Below are positions 32,197 through 39,757 of a stretch of DNA of 44,538 nt, one piece after another. Source of the DNA: Candidatus Aenigmatarchaeota archaeon (GTDB lineage: Archaea; Aenigmatarchaeota; Aenigmatarchaeia; QMZP01); NCBI GenBank assembly GCA_016198585.1, contig JACQII010000015.1:1-44538 (forward strand). The letters are read 5' to 3'. Numbering within the stretch: the first letter of the stretch is position 1; every line of letters starts with the position of its first letter. Both the position numbers and the translations under genes were made by a program. The notes under the pieces are model-generated. The model did not search any database. It had not been told where the DNA came from and saw nothing but the letters and a program-made list of their open reading frames with translations.

Positions 32197-33912
32197 TCAG
32201 GGAGGCCGGGGACGGTCCAGGCGTGCATCTCTCTCGAAGATGTACTGCTCACCCCACCGGAAAGCCCACTGTTTTCCGTCCCTCTCTTTCACGAGCTCGA
32301 GGATGCCGTCGCCGTCGAGATCGCTGAAGTGCACGGCCGGTGGCTGGTACGTCTTCTTCCCTGGAAAGCGAAGATAGGTCGCTGACGAGGCCGAGGTGAG
32401 GTCGAGCCCGCGGTCCCATCGCACCACGGCAGTAGAGAACACGACCCGGTCGCTATCCACCGCTTCGCACTCGACGTAGAGCTCCTGCACCCCGTCGCCT
32501 TCGAAGTCCTGCATCTGGACCGACCGAAAATTCCCCCGGACCACGGGGTACGCGAGGTCGAACGCGCCGGACGGCTCCACCACGAGGATGAAGGGGAGGT
32601 CACCCTCCGGGCCCGTGGAATCGGCGGCGACCACCCGTTCGAGGTCAGGATCCGGATCGACGCTTGCTTCGAACTCGCGATAGACCCGACATTCCCTCCC
32701 TCCCCACGAGAACGTCTGGCCTCCCGCGGGCGGTCCGCTCACTGCCTGCCGATGGCTGATCATGGCGTCGGCCTGTCCTGCATATAGGTTGCGGATCTTC
32801 CAACCGCCATCTTGGGGTTGCAGCTCGTACGTCTGCTGGGCTGGAGAGTGTCCCTGATGCTGTTTCGTCGCCAGCCCATAGACCCGGCCATCCGGGAGGG
32901 GAATGAGCCGGTCAATGTTCCAGCTCTTGAGCGGCGGGAGGAAGGAATCGCTCGCAAGCCAGGCGGCGAGAAATTCTTCAGCAGTCTGCGGGCGGAAGGA
33001 GAGCGCGATCCCCCCGAGCTGGTCCGGCGCCAGGTCCCGGAGACGGTAGTCGAAGAGCGCATGGGAGGCGACCTGGGCTTGGGCGTCCATCTCGAGCCTG
33101 ATGGGCTGCTTGGCCTCGAAGAGGATGGGCAGCGTCCGCCAAGGGAAGACGTACGCCGTCCCTTCCGGCCGGGCGGGCTCGCCGAGATCGACCGACCGCT
33201 GGGGCGGCCGGTGCACCCAGCCTGCGGCGTCCACGACGAAGCCGAGCGCCGTCCCGGCCAGCGGCGCGGCTGTAGAAGCCGGCCACGTGAGAATCTCTGA
33301 TCCGACCAGGTCGACCACCGCCTGGAGCGCCTCCTCGCTCCCGCTCGGTGGTTCATAGGGCTGACCGCCGATGGAGAGCGCGACGTGCCCGGGCGGCTGC
33401 GGCGTGGAGAGCGTGAACATACCATTCCCACGAAGGTGCAGGTGATCGCGGAGGGCTTCTGGCCGGGTGTAGAGGTAGAACGAGAGCCGGTCACTGACCT
33501 GCTCGGCTTCGAGCGTCACGTAGCCGCCTGCGACTACCTGCTTCCCGAGCAGCACGCGCTCGTCAGGCAGGTCGTCATGGAGCGCGAAGGCAAGACAGCT
33601 GTCTTCCGCGCCGGGAAGGTAGCGGCTCTCCAGGACCTCACCCCGGTAGGCGATCACCAGTCGCGAGGAGTCGCGCGGAGCGGCGAAGGAGAAGCGGCCA
33701 TGGGCGTCGGTCTCGGCGATCTCCCCGACTGCAGTCAGGTCGTTGAAGGGGACCGTGTAGGCGAATGCCCCCGCGATAGGATCACCGTCGGCGTCGGTCA
33801 CCTGGCCAGTCACGTCCTGGGCGGCCGCGGGGAGCGCGAGCGCCGCGGCCAGGCCGGCGGACTGCGCGAGCCGGCGCCAGGACCACCCCTGGTAGCGTGG
33901 ACCAGCGTCCAT
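32197..33912 (-). CDS. Secreted protein with FG-GAP/VCBS-like repeats
   Basis: 571 residues from ATG 33912. Signal peptide to about 31 (LALPAAAQD). An Ig-like carboxypeptidase-regulatory domain follows (about 33-90: VTGQVTDADGDPIAGAFAY). The middle is beta-rich with no match. The C-terminus (about 485-555) has two FG-GAP/VCBS-like calcium loops, DFEGDGVQELYVE and DLDGDGILELVKE. Expected outside the cell, perhaps binding a polymer or another surface protein. TCTATTTATC at about 33934-33944 gives the start; the long upstream extension to 34263 is antisense to the next operon and rejected. Confidence 0.75.
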   Translation of the reverse strand: MDAGPRYQGWSWRRLAQSAGLAAALALPAAAQDVTGQVTDADGDPIAGAFAYTVPFNDLTAVGEIAETDAHGRFSFAAPRDSSRLVIAYRGEVLESRYLPGAEDSCLAFALHDDLPDERVLLGKQVVAGGYVTLEAEQVSDRLSFYLYTRPEALRDHLHLRGNGMFTLSTPQPPGHVALSIGGQPYEPPSGSEEALQAVVDLVGSEILTWPASTAAPLAGTALGFVVDAAGWVHRPPQRSVDLGEPARPEGTAYVFPWRTLPILFEAKQPIRLEMDAQAQVASHALFDYRLRDLAPDQLGGIALSFRPQTAEEFLAAWLASDSFLPPLKSWNIDRLIPLPDGRVYGLATKQHQGHSPAQQTYELQPQDGGWKIRNLYAGQADAMISHRQAVSGPPAGGQTFSWGGRECRVYREFEASVDPDPDLERVVAADSTGPEGDLPFILVVEPSGAFDLAYPVVRGNFRSVQMQDFEGDGVQELYVECEAVDSDRVVFSTAVVRWDRGLDLTSASSATYLRFPGKKTYQPPAVHFSDLDGDGILELVKERDGKQWAFRWGEQYIFERDARLDRPRPP

Positions 33913-33963
33913 GCACCTGGTTGGGCGCGAGGTGATAAATAGACGCCTTGCCAGCTCCGGACC

Positions 33964-33972
33964 GTTTATATC
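33964..33972 (+). promoter_or_regulatory. Promoter of the surface-protein gene run
   Basis: GTTTATATC centred 27 bases before the first ATG (33995), with AATAGGAG acting as start-site and ribosome-site region. Further TATA-like boxes at 36360-36367 and 36701-36706 suggest additional internal starts in the run. Confidence 0.6.
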
Positions 33973-33994
33973 CCTGCGGGAACAAATAGGAGCC

Positions 33995-34147
33995 ATGGAG
34001 AAGTCGATCACGTTGCTCATTTTCATCGTCGTCGCCCTCGTCGGGGCCTTCATCGTGATCATGATGATCAGCGCGATTACCGGGGACTCCCAGAACCTCT
34101 TCACGCAAACCGTGGACAAGTTCAGGGACCTGTTGAATCTCAAGTGA
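33995..34147 (+). CDS. 50-residue pilin-like membrane peptide
   Basis: MEKSITLLIFIVVAL... : two charged residues, a hydrophobic helix (about 5-28) and a 20-residue amphipathic tail ending FRDLLNLK. It resembles a minimal pilin helix but has no recognisable processing site. First gene of the surface-protein run, 6 bases before the 726-residue protein. Strong promoter and AGGAG before the ATG. Function unknown. Confidence 0.7.
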   Translation: MEKSITLLIFIVVALVGAFIVIMMISAITGDSQNLFTQTVDKFRDLLNLK

Positions 34148-34153
34148 GGGCAC

Positions 34154-36334
34154 ATGGCCGACGCATTGACCTTCGAGATGATATTTGCCGTGGTGGCGAT
34201 TGTGGGAGCGCTCTTCCTCTTCCTGTTTGTGAGCGGCCAGTTCGGGACCTTCGCTGCCCTCAAGGATTGCCCGCCGGAGGGGGAGCCTATTCCTGTGTAT
34301 ATGTTCTGGTGCCGGGGTGGATCAGCTTCCTACGACCGGATAGCGGCGGACTCGATGAAGGCGCTGGCCTGCGCAGTCAATGCAGCGGCACAGGGAGCAT
34401 GCACCGACGAGGCCTGCCCGGGAGCGTCGAAGCCGACCGTCACGGCGAGCTTCGTGGCGGCCGCGGAGCCGGAGCGGCGATGCTACGGCGCGAGCTGCGT
34501 CACCTGCACCGGCGGCTTCACCGTGGAGGACTTCGAGCTTCCCCAGGACGTCAGCAAGATCGACACCTGGATCCCCTGGTTCGGCATGCCCCAATCCCTG
34601 GTCTACTGGCAGCAGTTCCCGCTGGACGAGGACACCTGGTCCGAAGAACACGATTTCTCTTTCTACACGGTGGTCAGCGCGTTCGTGCTGATTGGGCCCA
34701 CGAAAGGGATCAAGATCCTGCAAAAACTGGCCGCCGTCAAGAAGGTCGAAGGTGTCAGCAGCGCCGCTATCGCGGCCGCGAAGACGACCACCATCATCAA
34801 GGAGGGCATCTCTGCTACCTTGGCGAACACGCTCACGAAGAGGGGCCTGACGTTCACCGCGTTGCGCGCGGCTGCTGGCGGAGCCGCAACCTTCACCTAC
34901 GAGGCGTGGGAGACGCTCCGGGCCCAGGCGGTGGAGGACTTCCTCGCTGCCCACCCTGACCAGATCGTCCTGCTCAAGGCGTTGCAGGGGAAGGATCAGA
35001 CCATGTCCGTCGTGGATGAGCTCGCGGATAAGCCCGTGATCCTCCAATGGAGCCCGGAGTGGACCGATGACGAGCGGGCGCTCCATTTCGTGTCGCCCTG
35101 CAAGATCGACCGGATGGTCGTCGAATCCACGACGTTCGGCTGCCAGGAGTTCATCGCTGACACCACCTTAGGAACGGTGCACTGCAGCACGGATACGGAA
35201 GGAGCCTATGCCGAGCCACCGGAAGATGTCCCGACCTGCCAGGAGATCGGCGGCCCGATCGATCTCCCGTCCATCAAGAACCACCTCGGCCCGCGCCCTC
35301 CCCGTTTTGATGGCGATCTCATATCTGAATCCCCCTTCAGACCGCTTCTGGAACCCGCTTTCAACGCTATCAACGGTGGAGATCTGCCCAACTTCCCGCC
35401 ACAGAAGCGCTTCTTTGCTGACGGGTTCTTCGTGGTTCCCATCAACGTCGCGCCCTGCAGCAAAGGGACGTCGTGCTCCCGCCTTGACCTGCTCTATGCG
35501 GATGCTGAGATCTCGGTGGCCAAGGGCTCGGAGAACCGCCTCACCTCCTCGGCGAAGCCCCGCGACTATGTCCTCAGCCAGGAGACCTACACCAATGCAC
35601 AGGGACAGCCGACGACCGAAGCGGTCCAGGTAGGCTTCTCCCAGACCGATCAGACCATTTTTATCCAGGGCCCGACCGTTTTCTCCTCCGATCAAGAGAT
35701 CACCTACACGTCAGATGACGGGACCTATGCGCTCCGTTTTTTCTCTGCTGTTGACGATGACGAGTGGGGCGTTGTTGCCACCCTTCCGCAGGACGGGTCG
35801 CTCTCGACGGCGACGGGTGTCCACTTCGTTTGGCAAACGCAGGAAACCGACGATCTCGTGACGCGGGGCCTGAACCTGGGCTACGCGAGCCCAGGGGATG
35901 TGGACATCGGCGTCATCCTGCGCGATGACGGCGGGGCCGAGGGGATCGTCTCGTCGTTCCAGGCATCCGACCGGATCACCATCCAGAAGTTCCCTGACAT
36001 TCCCGGGACTGTTGCCACATACGAGGACAAAGATCTTGACGGCACCATTGACGTCCGGGGATTCGCAACCTTCAGCCTGACGGGATCGACGCCTGCCTGC
36101 CTGAGCGGCGGTGTGGTCGTGAAGGACTTTGTGCCCGCGGAAGACTACGATCCCAACTATTGCGTCCGGGAGACGAGCACGCTGGCGAAGATCGGCGAGG
36201 TCGCGGGATGGGCCGGTTTTGTGGGGAGCATCTTCGTAGGCGGCTGGCCGGGAGTCCTGCTCGGCCTCACCGGACTCTCGGGTGAAGCGTATGCGGGCCA
36301 CCAGCAGGACTGGCCGAACGGGGGCGTCGGCTAG
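34154..36334 (+). CDS. Large cysteine-rich anchored surface protein
   Basis: 726 residues. N-terminal helix (about 6-27), then a large exported part. Cysteines are paired (RRCYGASCVTCTGG near 110-123; PCSKGTSCS near 430). A mid-protein hydrophobic stretch (about 173-190) and an Ala/Thr-rich helical region (about 195-260) precede a beta-rich second half with DGTYALRFF and DKDLDGTIDVRG (a calcium-like loop). A hydrophobic segment near residues 685-710 could be a second anchor. No family recognised. It follows the 50-residue peptide by 6 bases. Confidence 0.75.
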   Translation: MADALTFEMIFAVVAIVGALFLFLFVSGQFGTFAALKDCPPEGEPIPVYMFWCRGGSASYDRIAADSMKALACAVNAAAQGACTDEACPGASKPTVTASFVAAAEPERRCYGASCVTCTGGFTVEDFELPQDVSKIDTWIPWFGMPQSLVYWQQFPLDEDTWSEEHDFSFYTVVSAFVLIGPTKGIKILQKLAAVKKVEGVSSAAIAAAKTTTIIKEGISATLANTLTKRGLTFTALRAAAGGAATFTYEAWETLRAQAVEDFLAAHPDQIVLLKALQGKDQTMSVVDELADKPVILQWSPEWTDDERALHFVSPCKIDRMVVESTTFGCQEFIADTTLGTVHCSTDTEGAYAEPPEDVPTCQEIGGPIDLPSIKNHLGPRPPRFDGDLISESPFRPLLEPAFNAINGGDLPNFPPQKRFFADGFFVVPINVAPCSKGTSCSRLDLLYADAEISVAKGSENRLTSSAKPRDYVLSQETYTNAQGQPTTEAVQVGFSQTDQTIFIQGPTVFSSDQEITYTSDDGTYALRFFSAVDDDEWGVVATLPQDGSLSTATGVHFVWQTQETDDLVTRGLNLGYASPGDVDIGVILRDDGGAEGIVSSFQASDRITIQKFPDIPGTVATYEDKDLDGTIDVRGFATFSLTGSTPACLSGGVVVKDFVPAEDYDPNYCVRETSTLAKIGEVAGWAGFVGSIFVGGWPGVLLGLTGLSGEAYAGHQQDWPNGGVG

Positions 36335-36383
36335 CATCCGAGCCGCACGCCAGCGAAGGCTTTTATGCGGCGGGCGCCAATAG

Positions 36384-36494
36384 ATGTTCGTGGCCCGCGG
36401 ATTCCTCGACATGAGCTACCTGATGATGATCATCGTTGCCATCGTGACGGGCGCGATCATTCTCGCCTTCGCGGCATCGAAGTGGGGCATATGA
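36384..36494 (+). CDS. 36-residue membrane micro-protein
   Basis: Not detectable by usual length limits. MFVARGFLDMSYLMMIIVAIVTGAIILAFAASKWGI is one transmembrane helix with a basic N-side, split here as MFVARGFLDMSY, a helix of about 18 residues, and ASKWGI. CTTTTATG at 36360-36367 is 20-25 bases upstream, which would put the RNA start at or just past ATG 36384, so ATG 36411 (27 residues) is an alternative start. Its TGA overlaps the next ATG (ATGA), showing coupling to the 40-residue protein. Function unknown. Confidence 0.55.
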   Translation: MFVARGFLDMSYLMMIIVAIVTGAIILAFAASKWGI

Positions 36495-36613
36495 AAGGGA
36501 TGACGCCCGAGTTCATCATGCTCGCCGTGGGGGTCATCCTTGCCGTTCTCTTCGCCTACTTCCTCGTGGCTGGCGTCGGTTGGACCACGAGCCTGTTCGA
36601 TTTCCTCGGCTGA
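36491..36613 (+). CDS. 40-residue membrane micro-protein
   Basis: MKGMTPEFIMLAVGV then a hydrophobic helix (about 8-30) and the tail WTTSLFDFLG. Starts inside the stop of the 36-residue protein (ATGA). The MKG-xxPEF N-terminus resembles the basic-then-acidic start of pilin-like helices elsewhere in this operon. A longer frame from 36365 is a mis-start through the partner gene. Function unknown; probably a small subunit of the same membrane complex. Confidence 0.6.
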   Translation: MKGMTPEFIMLAVGVILAVLFAYFLVAGVGWTTSLFDFLG

Positions 36614-36732
36614 CGACCGCCGACCTGGACTTTGGCACCCCTCGGCTTCCCGAACCAGGGGCGGCACGACACTTTCCAGGCACAGGCGCGCCCGCAAACG
36701 TTTATGTTCCCGCCTCCGCATAAGTATGTTAT

Positions 36733-37335
36733 ATGGCCATGAACATTCCTCCACTTGTCATTATTACCATCCTGTCGCTCGTCCTGGCCGCGATGCTCAT
36801 CTTCGTCTTCATCAAGGTCTACCCGACGATCTTCTACCCTTCCTGCTACCGCAACACGATCAACAGCCTGGACGCCATCCCGGGAACGCTCACCCTTGGT
36901 CTCGACCGTTGCCTCGGGGACGAGTCGTTCACGCTCGAACTTCCCCTTGCGAGCAGCTGCGTGGAGAAGGTCGAATTCACGGATTATGGCGGCTGCAGGA
37001 GGATCTGCGCCAGCCTCACCGGGCAACAAGCCGACCTCCGGGAGGGATGCCTCGATGCGTGCGCGGAATGCGAGTATGAGAAGGGCTGCATCGTCGTCGT
37101 GCCGCAAGTCCCTTCGTGGTTCGATGACTGGAAGCTCTGGGAGACGTTCCAGAAGAAGATGAGCCCCGTCTCGGTCCTGACGACCGGCGACTACACCCTC
37201 GACCATGAGGTCTTCACGCCTGAATCGGCCGAGAAGGGCCTGGCCTGCCTCACCTTCACGCTCGAGAAGGCGGAGAAGTACTACGCCATCGATTCCTCTC
37301 CCGGAGCGTGCGAGGAGGAAGTCACATGCGCCTGA
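36733..37335 (+). CDS. Membrane-anchored cysteine-rich protein, 200 residues
   Basis: N-terminal helix (about 6-28) then an exported domain with twelve cysteines: SCYR near 36, DRCLG, SSCVEK, GGCRRICAS, GCLDACAECEYEKGC, ACLTF, and ACEEEVTC at the end. The dense CxxxC/CxxC cluster at about 95-115 could form disulphides. No family recognised. TTTATG at 36701-36706 is about 30 bases upstream. Its stop overlaps the next gene's start by 10 bases. Confidence 0.72.
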   Translation: MAMNIPPLVIITILSLVLAAMLIFVFIKVYPTIFYPSCYRNTINSLDAIPGTLTLGLDRCLGDESFTLELPLASSCVEKVEFTDYGGCRRICASLTGQQADLREGCLDACAECEYEKGCIVVVPQVPSWFDDWKLWETFQKKMSPVSVLTTGDYTLDHEVFTPESAEKGLACLTFTLEKAEKYYAIDSSPGACEEEVTCA

Positions 37336-37817
37336 AAGGGCTCGAAGAGGCGCCATTGCTCGTGCTTTCGATGGTCCTGGCCCTGCTTGCCTTGGTGGTG
37401 GTCATCCAGACCGCCGACGCGTTCAGCCACCCGGACGCCAAGGCGCTCCAGCACGCTGTCGTGGTTGCGTCGTTCATCCAGACCCTGAGCCTGTCGGACA
37501 GCGGCCAGGGGACGGTGGAGTTCGGCGACCCGTTCGATGTCAGCGTCGTCTACTATGACGACAGCCTCATCGGCGGCGGAGTCGTCATGGAAACCAGCAA
37601 TGGCCCTGAGGACGTGGACGCGAACGTCGATGGCGAAAGCGGGCACTACGTGATGGTCACCGCGAACCGTGACGGAGCAGTACCGAAAACCACGTTCATC
37701 CTGCTGTACCCCCAGGAGCGCGACGACGGCCTCCTGGTGACGTTCACGGACGTGACGCGCGCCTGCGTCTCCAAGTCGCTCACCGATCCGGTGGCAAAGG
37801 TGGTCCCATGCGCGTAG
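37326..37817 (+). CDS. Pilin-like anchored protein, 163 residues
   Basis: MRLKGLEEAPLLVLSMVLAL: basic tail, Gly, two acidic residues and then a long hydrophobic helix, close to the class III (pilin) signal layout. The exported domain (about 40-163) is beta-rich with SVVYYDDS and TTFILLYPQERDD and ends in a cysteine pair. GAGGAAG lies 4 bases before ATG 37326, which is preferred to a GTG at 37308. Overlaps both neighbours. Function unknown. Confidence 0.7.
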   Translation: MRLKGLEEAPLLVLSMVLALLALVVVIQTADAFSHPDAKALQHAVVVASFIQTLSLSDSGQGTVEFGDPFDVSVVYYDDSLIGGGVVMETSNGPEDVDANVDGESGHYVMVTANRDGAVPKTTFILLYPQERDDGLLVTFTDVTRACVSKSLTDPVAKVVPCA

Positions 37818-38215
37818 GAGACATCCCCTCGTCAGCGGCTGCCGGCGTCGTCCTGGTCTTCTTCATCGGTACGGTCACGATCTTCAGCGCTGCGCACCTC
37901 TATCAGGTGACGTCAGAGCTGAAGGATGCGGACGAGCGCATCGGCGCGATCGACATGGCCCACCTGGTCCGCTGGTGTCTGGGCGACGCCCCAGACGTGC
38001 AATTCCTCGAGTCCCAGAAGGGGAAGGAGTTCTCCGCTCTCGAGGGCCTGCCCGAGGCCTGCAAGCGGGATGTCCACGTGCGGATACGCGAGGTCGCGGG
38101 CGACCGCGCCTGGGAGTTCGGGGAACAGCAGGACGTGTCATACACCCTTTTTGTCCCGTTGAGCGACGGGCAAGAGGTGATCATGGGGGATCTCTATGTC
38201 TCGATCGACACCTGA
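37808..38215 (+). CDS. Membrane-anchored protein, 135 residues
   Basis: N-terminal hydrophobic helix (about 10-31) after MRVGDIPSSAA, then an exported domain: LKDADERIGAIDMAHLV helix, RWCLGDAPDVQF, and a beta end (YTLFVPLSDGQEVIMGDLYVSI). Two cysteines. It overlaps the upstream stop by 10 bases and the next start by 20, so translation is coupled. No family recognised. Confidence 0.68.
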   Translation: MRVGDIPSSAAAGVVLVFFIGTVTIFSAAHLYQVTSELKDADERIGAIDMAHLVRWCLGDAPDVQFLESQKGKEFSALEGLPEACKRDVHVRIREVAGDRAWEFGEQQDVSYTLFVPLSDGQEVIMGDLYVSIDT

Positions 38216-38615
38216 GCCGCGCCGGCGGGGGAGCATCGACCTGGCAACCTTCGTGATCATTGCAGCGATTGTCATGGGCAGCCTGTTCGTCCTCGAACGG
38301 ATCACGATCATCGACGCGGTCATCGGCATCCGGACCAACGTCCAGCTGGCCGTCGCCCTGAACAGCGAGGGAACCAAGGTGAACACGCTCACGATCACCG
38401 ATGTCGGCCAGGGCAGGTATGGCGAGCTTCTCGCGCAGGGCCAGGCCGATCCTGCCCTGGACGACCTCCTCGATGAGCTCGGACTCGCGCTGGTCGTCCG
38501 GGATGGGGAGCACACGATCTTTTCCCGCGGTGAGGTCCGGGAGAAGGAAGGCCGATTCGTGGACATCGCCCTTCCCGGCCTGCGGAAAGGCGTGTTGGGG
38601 GTTGATGCAGAATGA
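38196..38615 (+). CDS. Membrane-anchored protein, 139 residues
   Basis: A strongly basic N-tail (MSRSTPEPRRRGSID) leads into a hydrophobic helix (about 16-34), then an exported alpha/beta domain of about 100 residues with VNTLTITDVGQGRYGELL, DDLLDELGLALVV and EGRFVDIALPG. No cysteine. Basic inside and domain outside. Starts 20 bases before the previous stop and ends overlapping the next ATG by 4. Function unknown. Confidence 0.68.
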   Translation: MSRSTPEPRRRGSIDLATFVIIAAIVMGSLFVLERITIIDAVIGIRTNVQLAVALNSEGTKVNTLTITDVGQGRYGELLAQGQADPALDDLLDELGLALVVRDGEHTIFSRGEVREKEGRFVDIALPGLRKGVLGVDAE

Positions 38616-39757
38616 AGGGCGCTTCGAGTCACATGTACACCGCAATGGTCCTGGTGATCATGCTCGTGATCGGAGTCGCGGTGATGTCCTTCCTTCCCGC
38701 ACTCAACGAGCGGAACAGGATCCTGGAATTCACGCGGGACGGGTATGTCCTGCGCAACGCCGTGGACGGCGCGAAGATCTATGCTGAAGCTGCGCTGGTC
38801 TACTCCTACGAGCAGGGATGCTACGACGTCATGCGGCAGGGCGGGTACGCGGCGATTCCTGGTAACCAGCAGTACGCGACAGACACCGGAACCGTCGCGC
38901 TCTGGTACGACAGCGGGGGCGTGGGTCCGAGCCCGTCCGCTGCTCTCGCCAACCTTGAGGCGGCGACGGCGACGAACCTGAACCTCTACACGATCGCGCC
39001 GTACACGTTCCTGAAGACGTACGAAGTCGCCTTTCCCCCATATACGGTGACGCTCACCCCCCTCGCGGACCGCATGCGGCTGCAGGCCAGCTCAGGCGAG
39101 CTGATCGCCGGCGTGCGTGAGACGGAGACCGAGAAGCTAGCCATCCAGGAAAATCCGTCAATGGAGCGCGAGGACGAGGCCTGCATCGAGATCTTCACCC
39201 TCCACCGGGAGCTGGGGACCTTCCTTGGGGAGGCTTTCCATGCCGCGATCATCGCAGAGCTTGACCACTGGCCTCCCCAGGGAGAAGCGGAGATCCAGGG
39301 AACTGACCTTTCCAGCCTGGACAGCACGGCGATGGGCAATGCGGCCATGCAGGAAAAGAAGGAGACCGACCTCGCTGGCGCCCAGGAAGCTATCCGGCTT
39401 GCGCTTGAGGAGGCGGTGACCAGCCTTCCCCTGGCCGCTGCCGACGGGTTCGCTGCTGAATTGGGGGGGCACACGATCGAGGTGGCCGTGACACCGTCCT
39501 GCGACGCCCTGCTGACGGCTGCCTCGGGACCGATCCAGGCGAACTGCACCTTCACCTATGCGGCGACGATCGCCGCGACGGTCATCGTCACCGGCGACCA
39601 GGCGTTCCTGGTGCAGGCCGGGAACGATGTCGTGCTTTCCCCGGTCGCGCTGCGGTTCGCGGTCCGCGACACCTTCGACACGGCCATCACCGCCGGCGAC
39701 CTCTTCGACCCAGGACAGCTCGACCAGATCGGCCCGCTGCTGGAGGAGGGAGGATGA
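38612..39757 (+). CDS. Pseudopilin-like anchored protein, 381 residues
   Basis: MKGASSHMYTAMVLVIMLVIGVAVMSFLPALNERNRI: a short N-tail, a hydrophobic helix and then a polar extension, as in large minor pilins or pseudopilins. The rest is helical in the first half (LRNAVDGAKIYAEAALVYSYEQGCYDVM) and mixed afterwards, with a paired C-terminal domain (CDALLTAASG ... CTFTYAATIAATVIVTG). Overlaps both neighbours by ATGA. No family assigned. Confidence 0.7.
   Translation: MKGASSHMYTAMVLVIMLVIGVAVMSFLPALNERNRILEFTRDGYVLRNAVDGAKIYAEAALVYSYEQGCYDVMRQGGYAAIPGNQQYATDTGTVALWYDSGGVGPSPSAALANLEAATATNLNLYTIAPYTFLKTYEVAFPPYTVTLTPLADRMRLQASSGELIAGVRETETEKLAIQENPSMEREDEACIEIFTLHRELGTFLGEAFHAAIIAELDHWPPQGEAEIQGTDLSSLDSTAMGNAAMQEKKETDLAGAQEAIRLALEEAVTSLPLAAADGFAAELGGHTIEVAVTPSCDALLTAASGPIQANCTFTYAATIAATVIVTGDQAFLVQAGNDVVLSPVALRFAVRDTFDTAITAGDLFDPGQLDQIGPLLEEGG

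Noticed and set aside
33913-34263. N-terminal extension of the FG-GAP protein
   Set aside because: Lies antisense to the first two genes of the surface operon, and a signal peptide with correct TATA starts at 33912.
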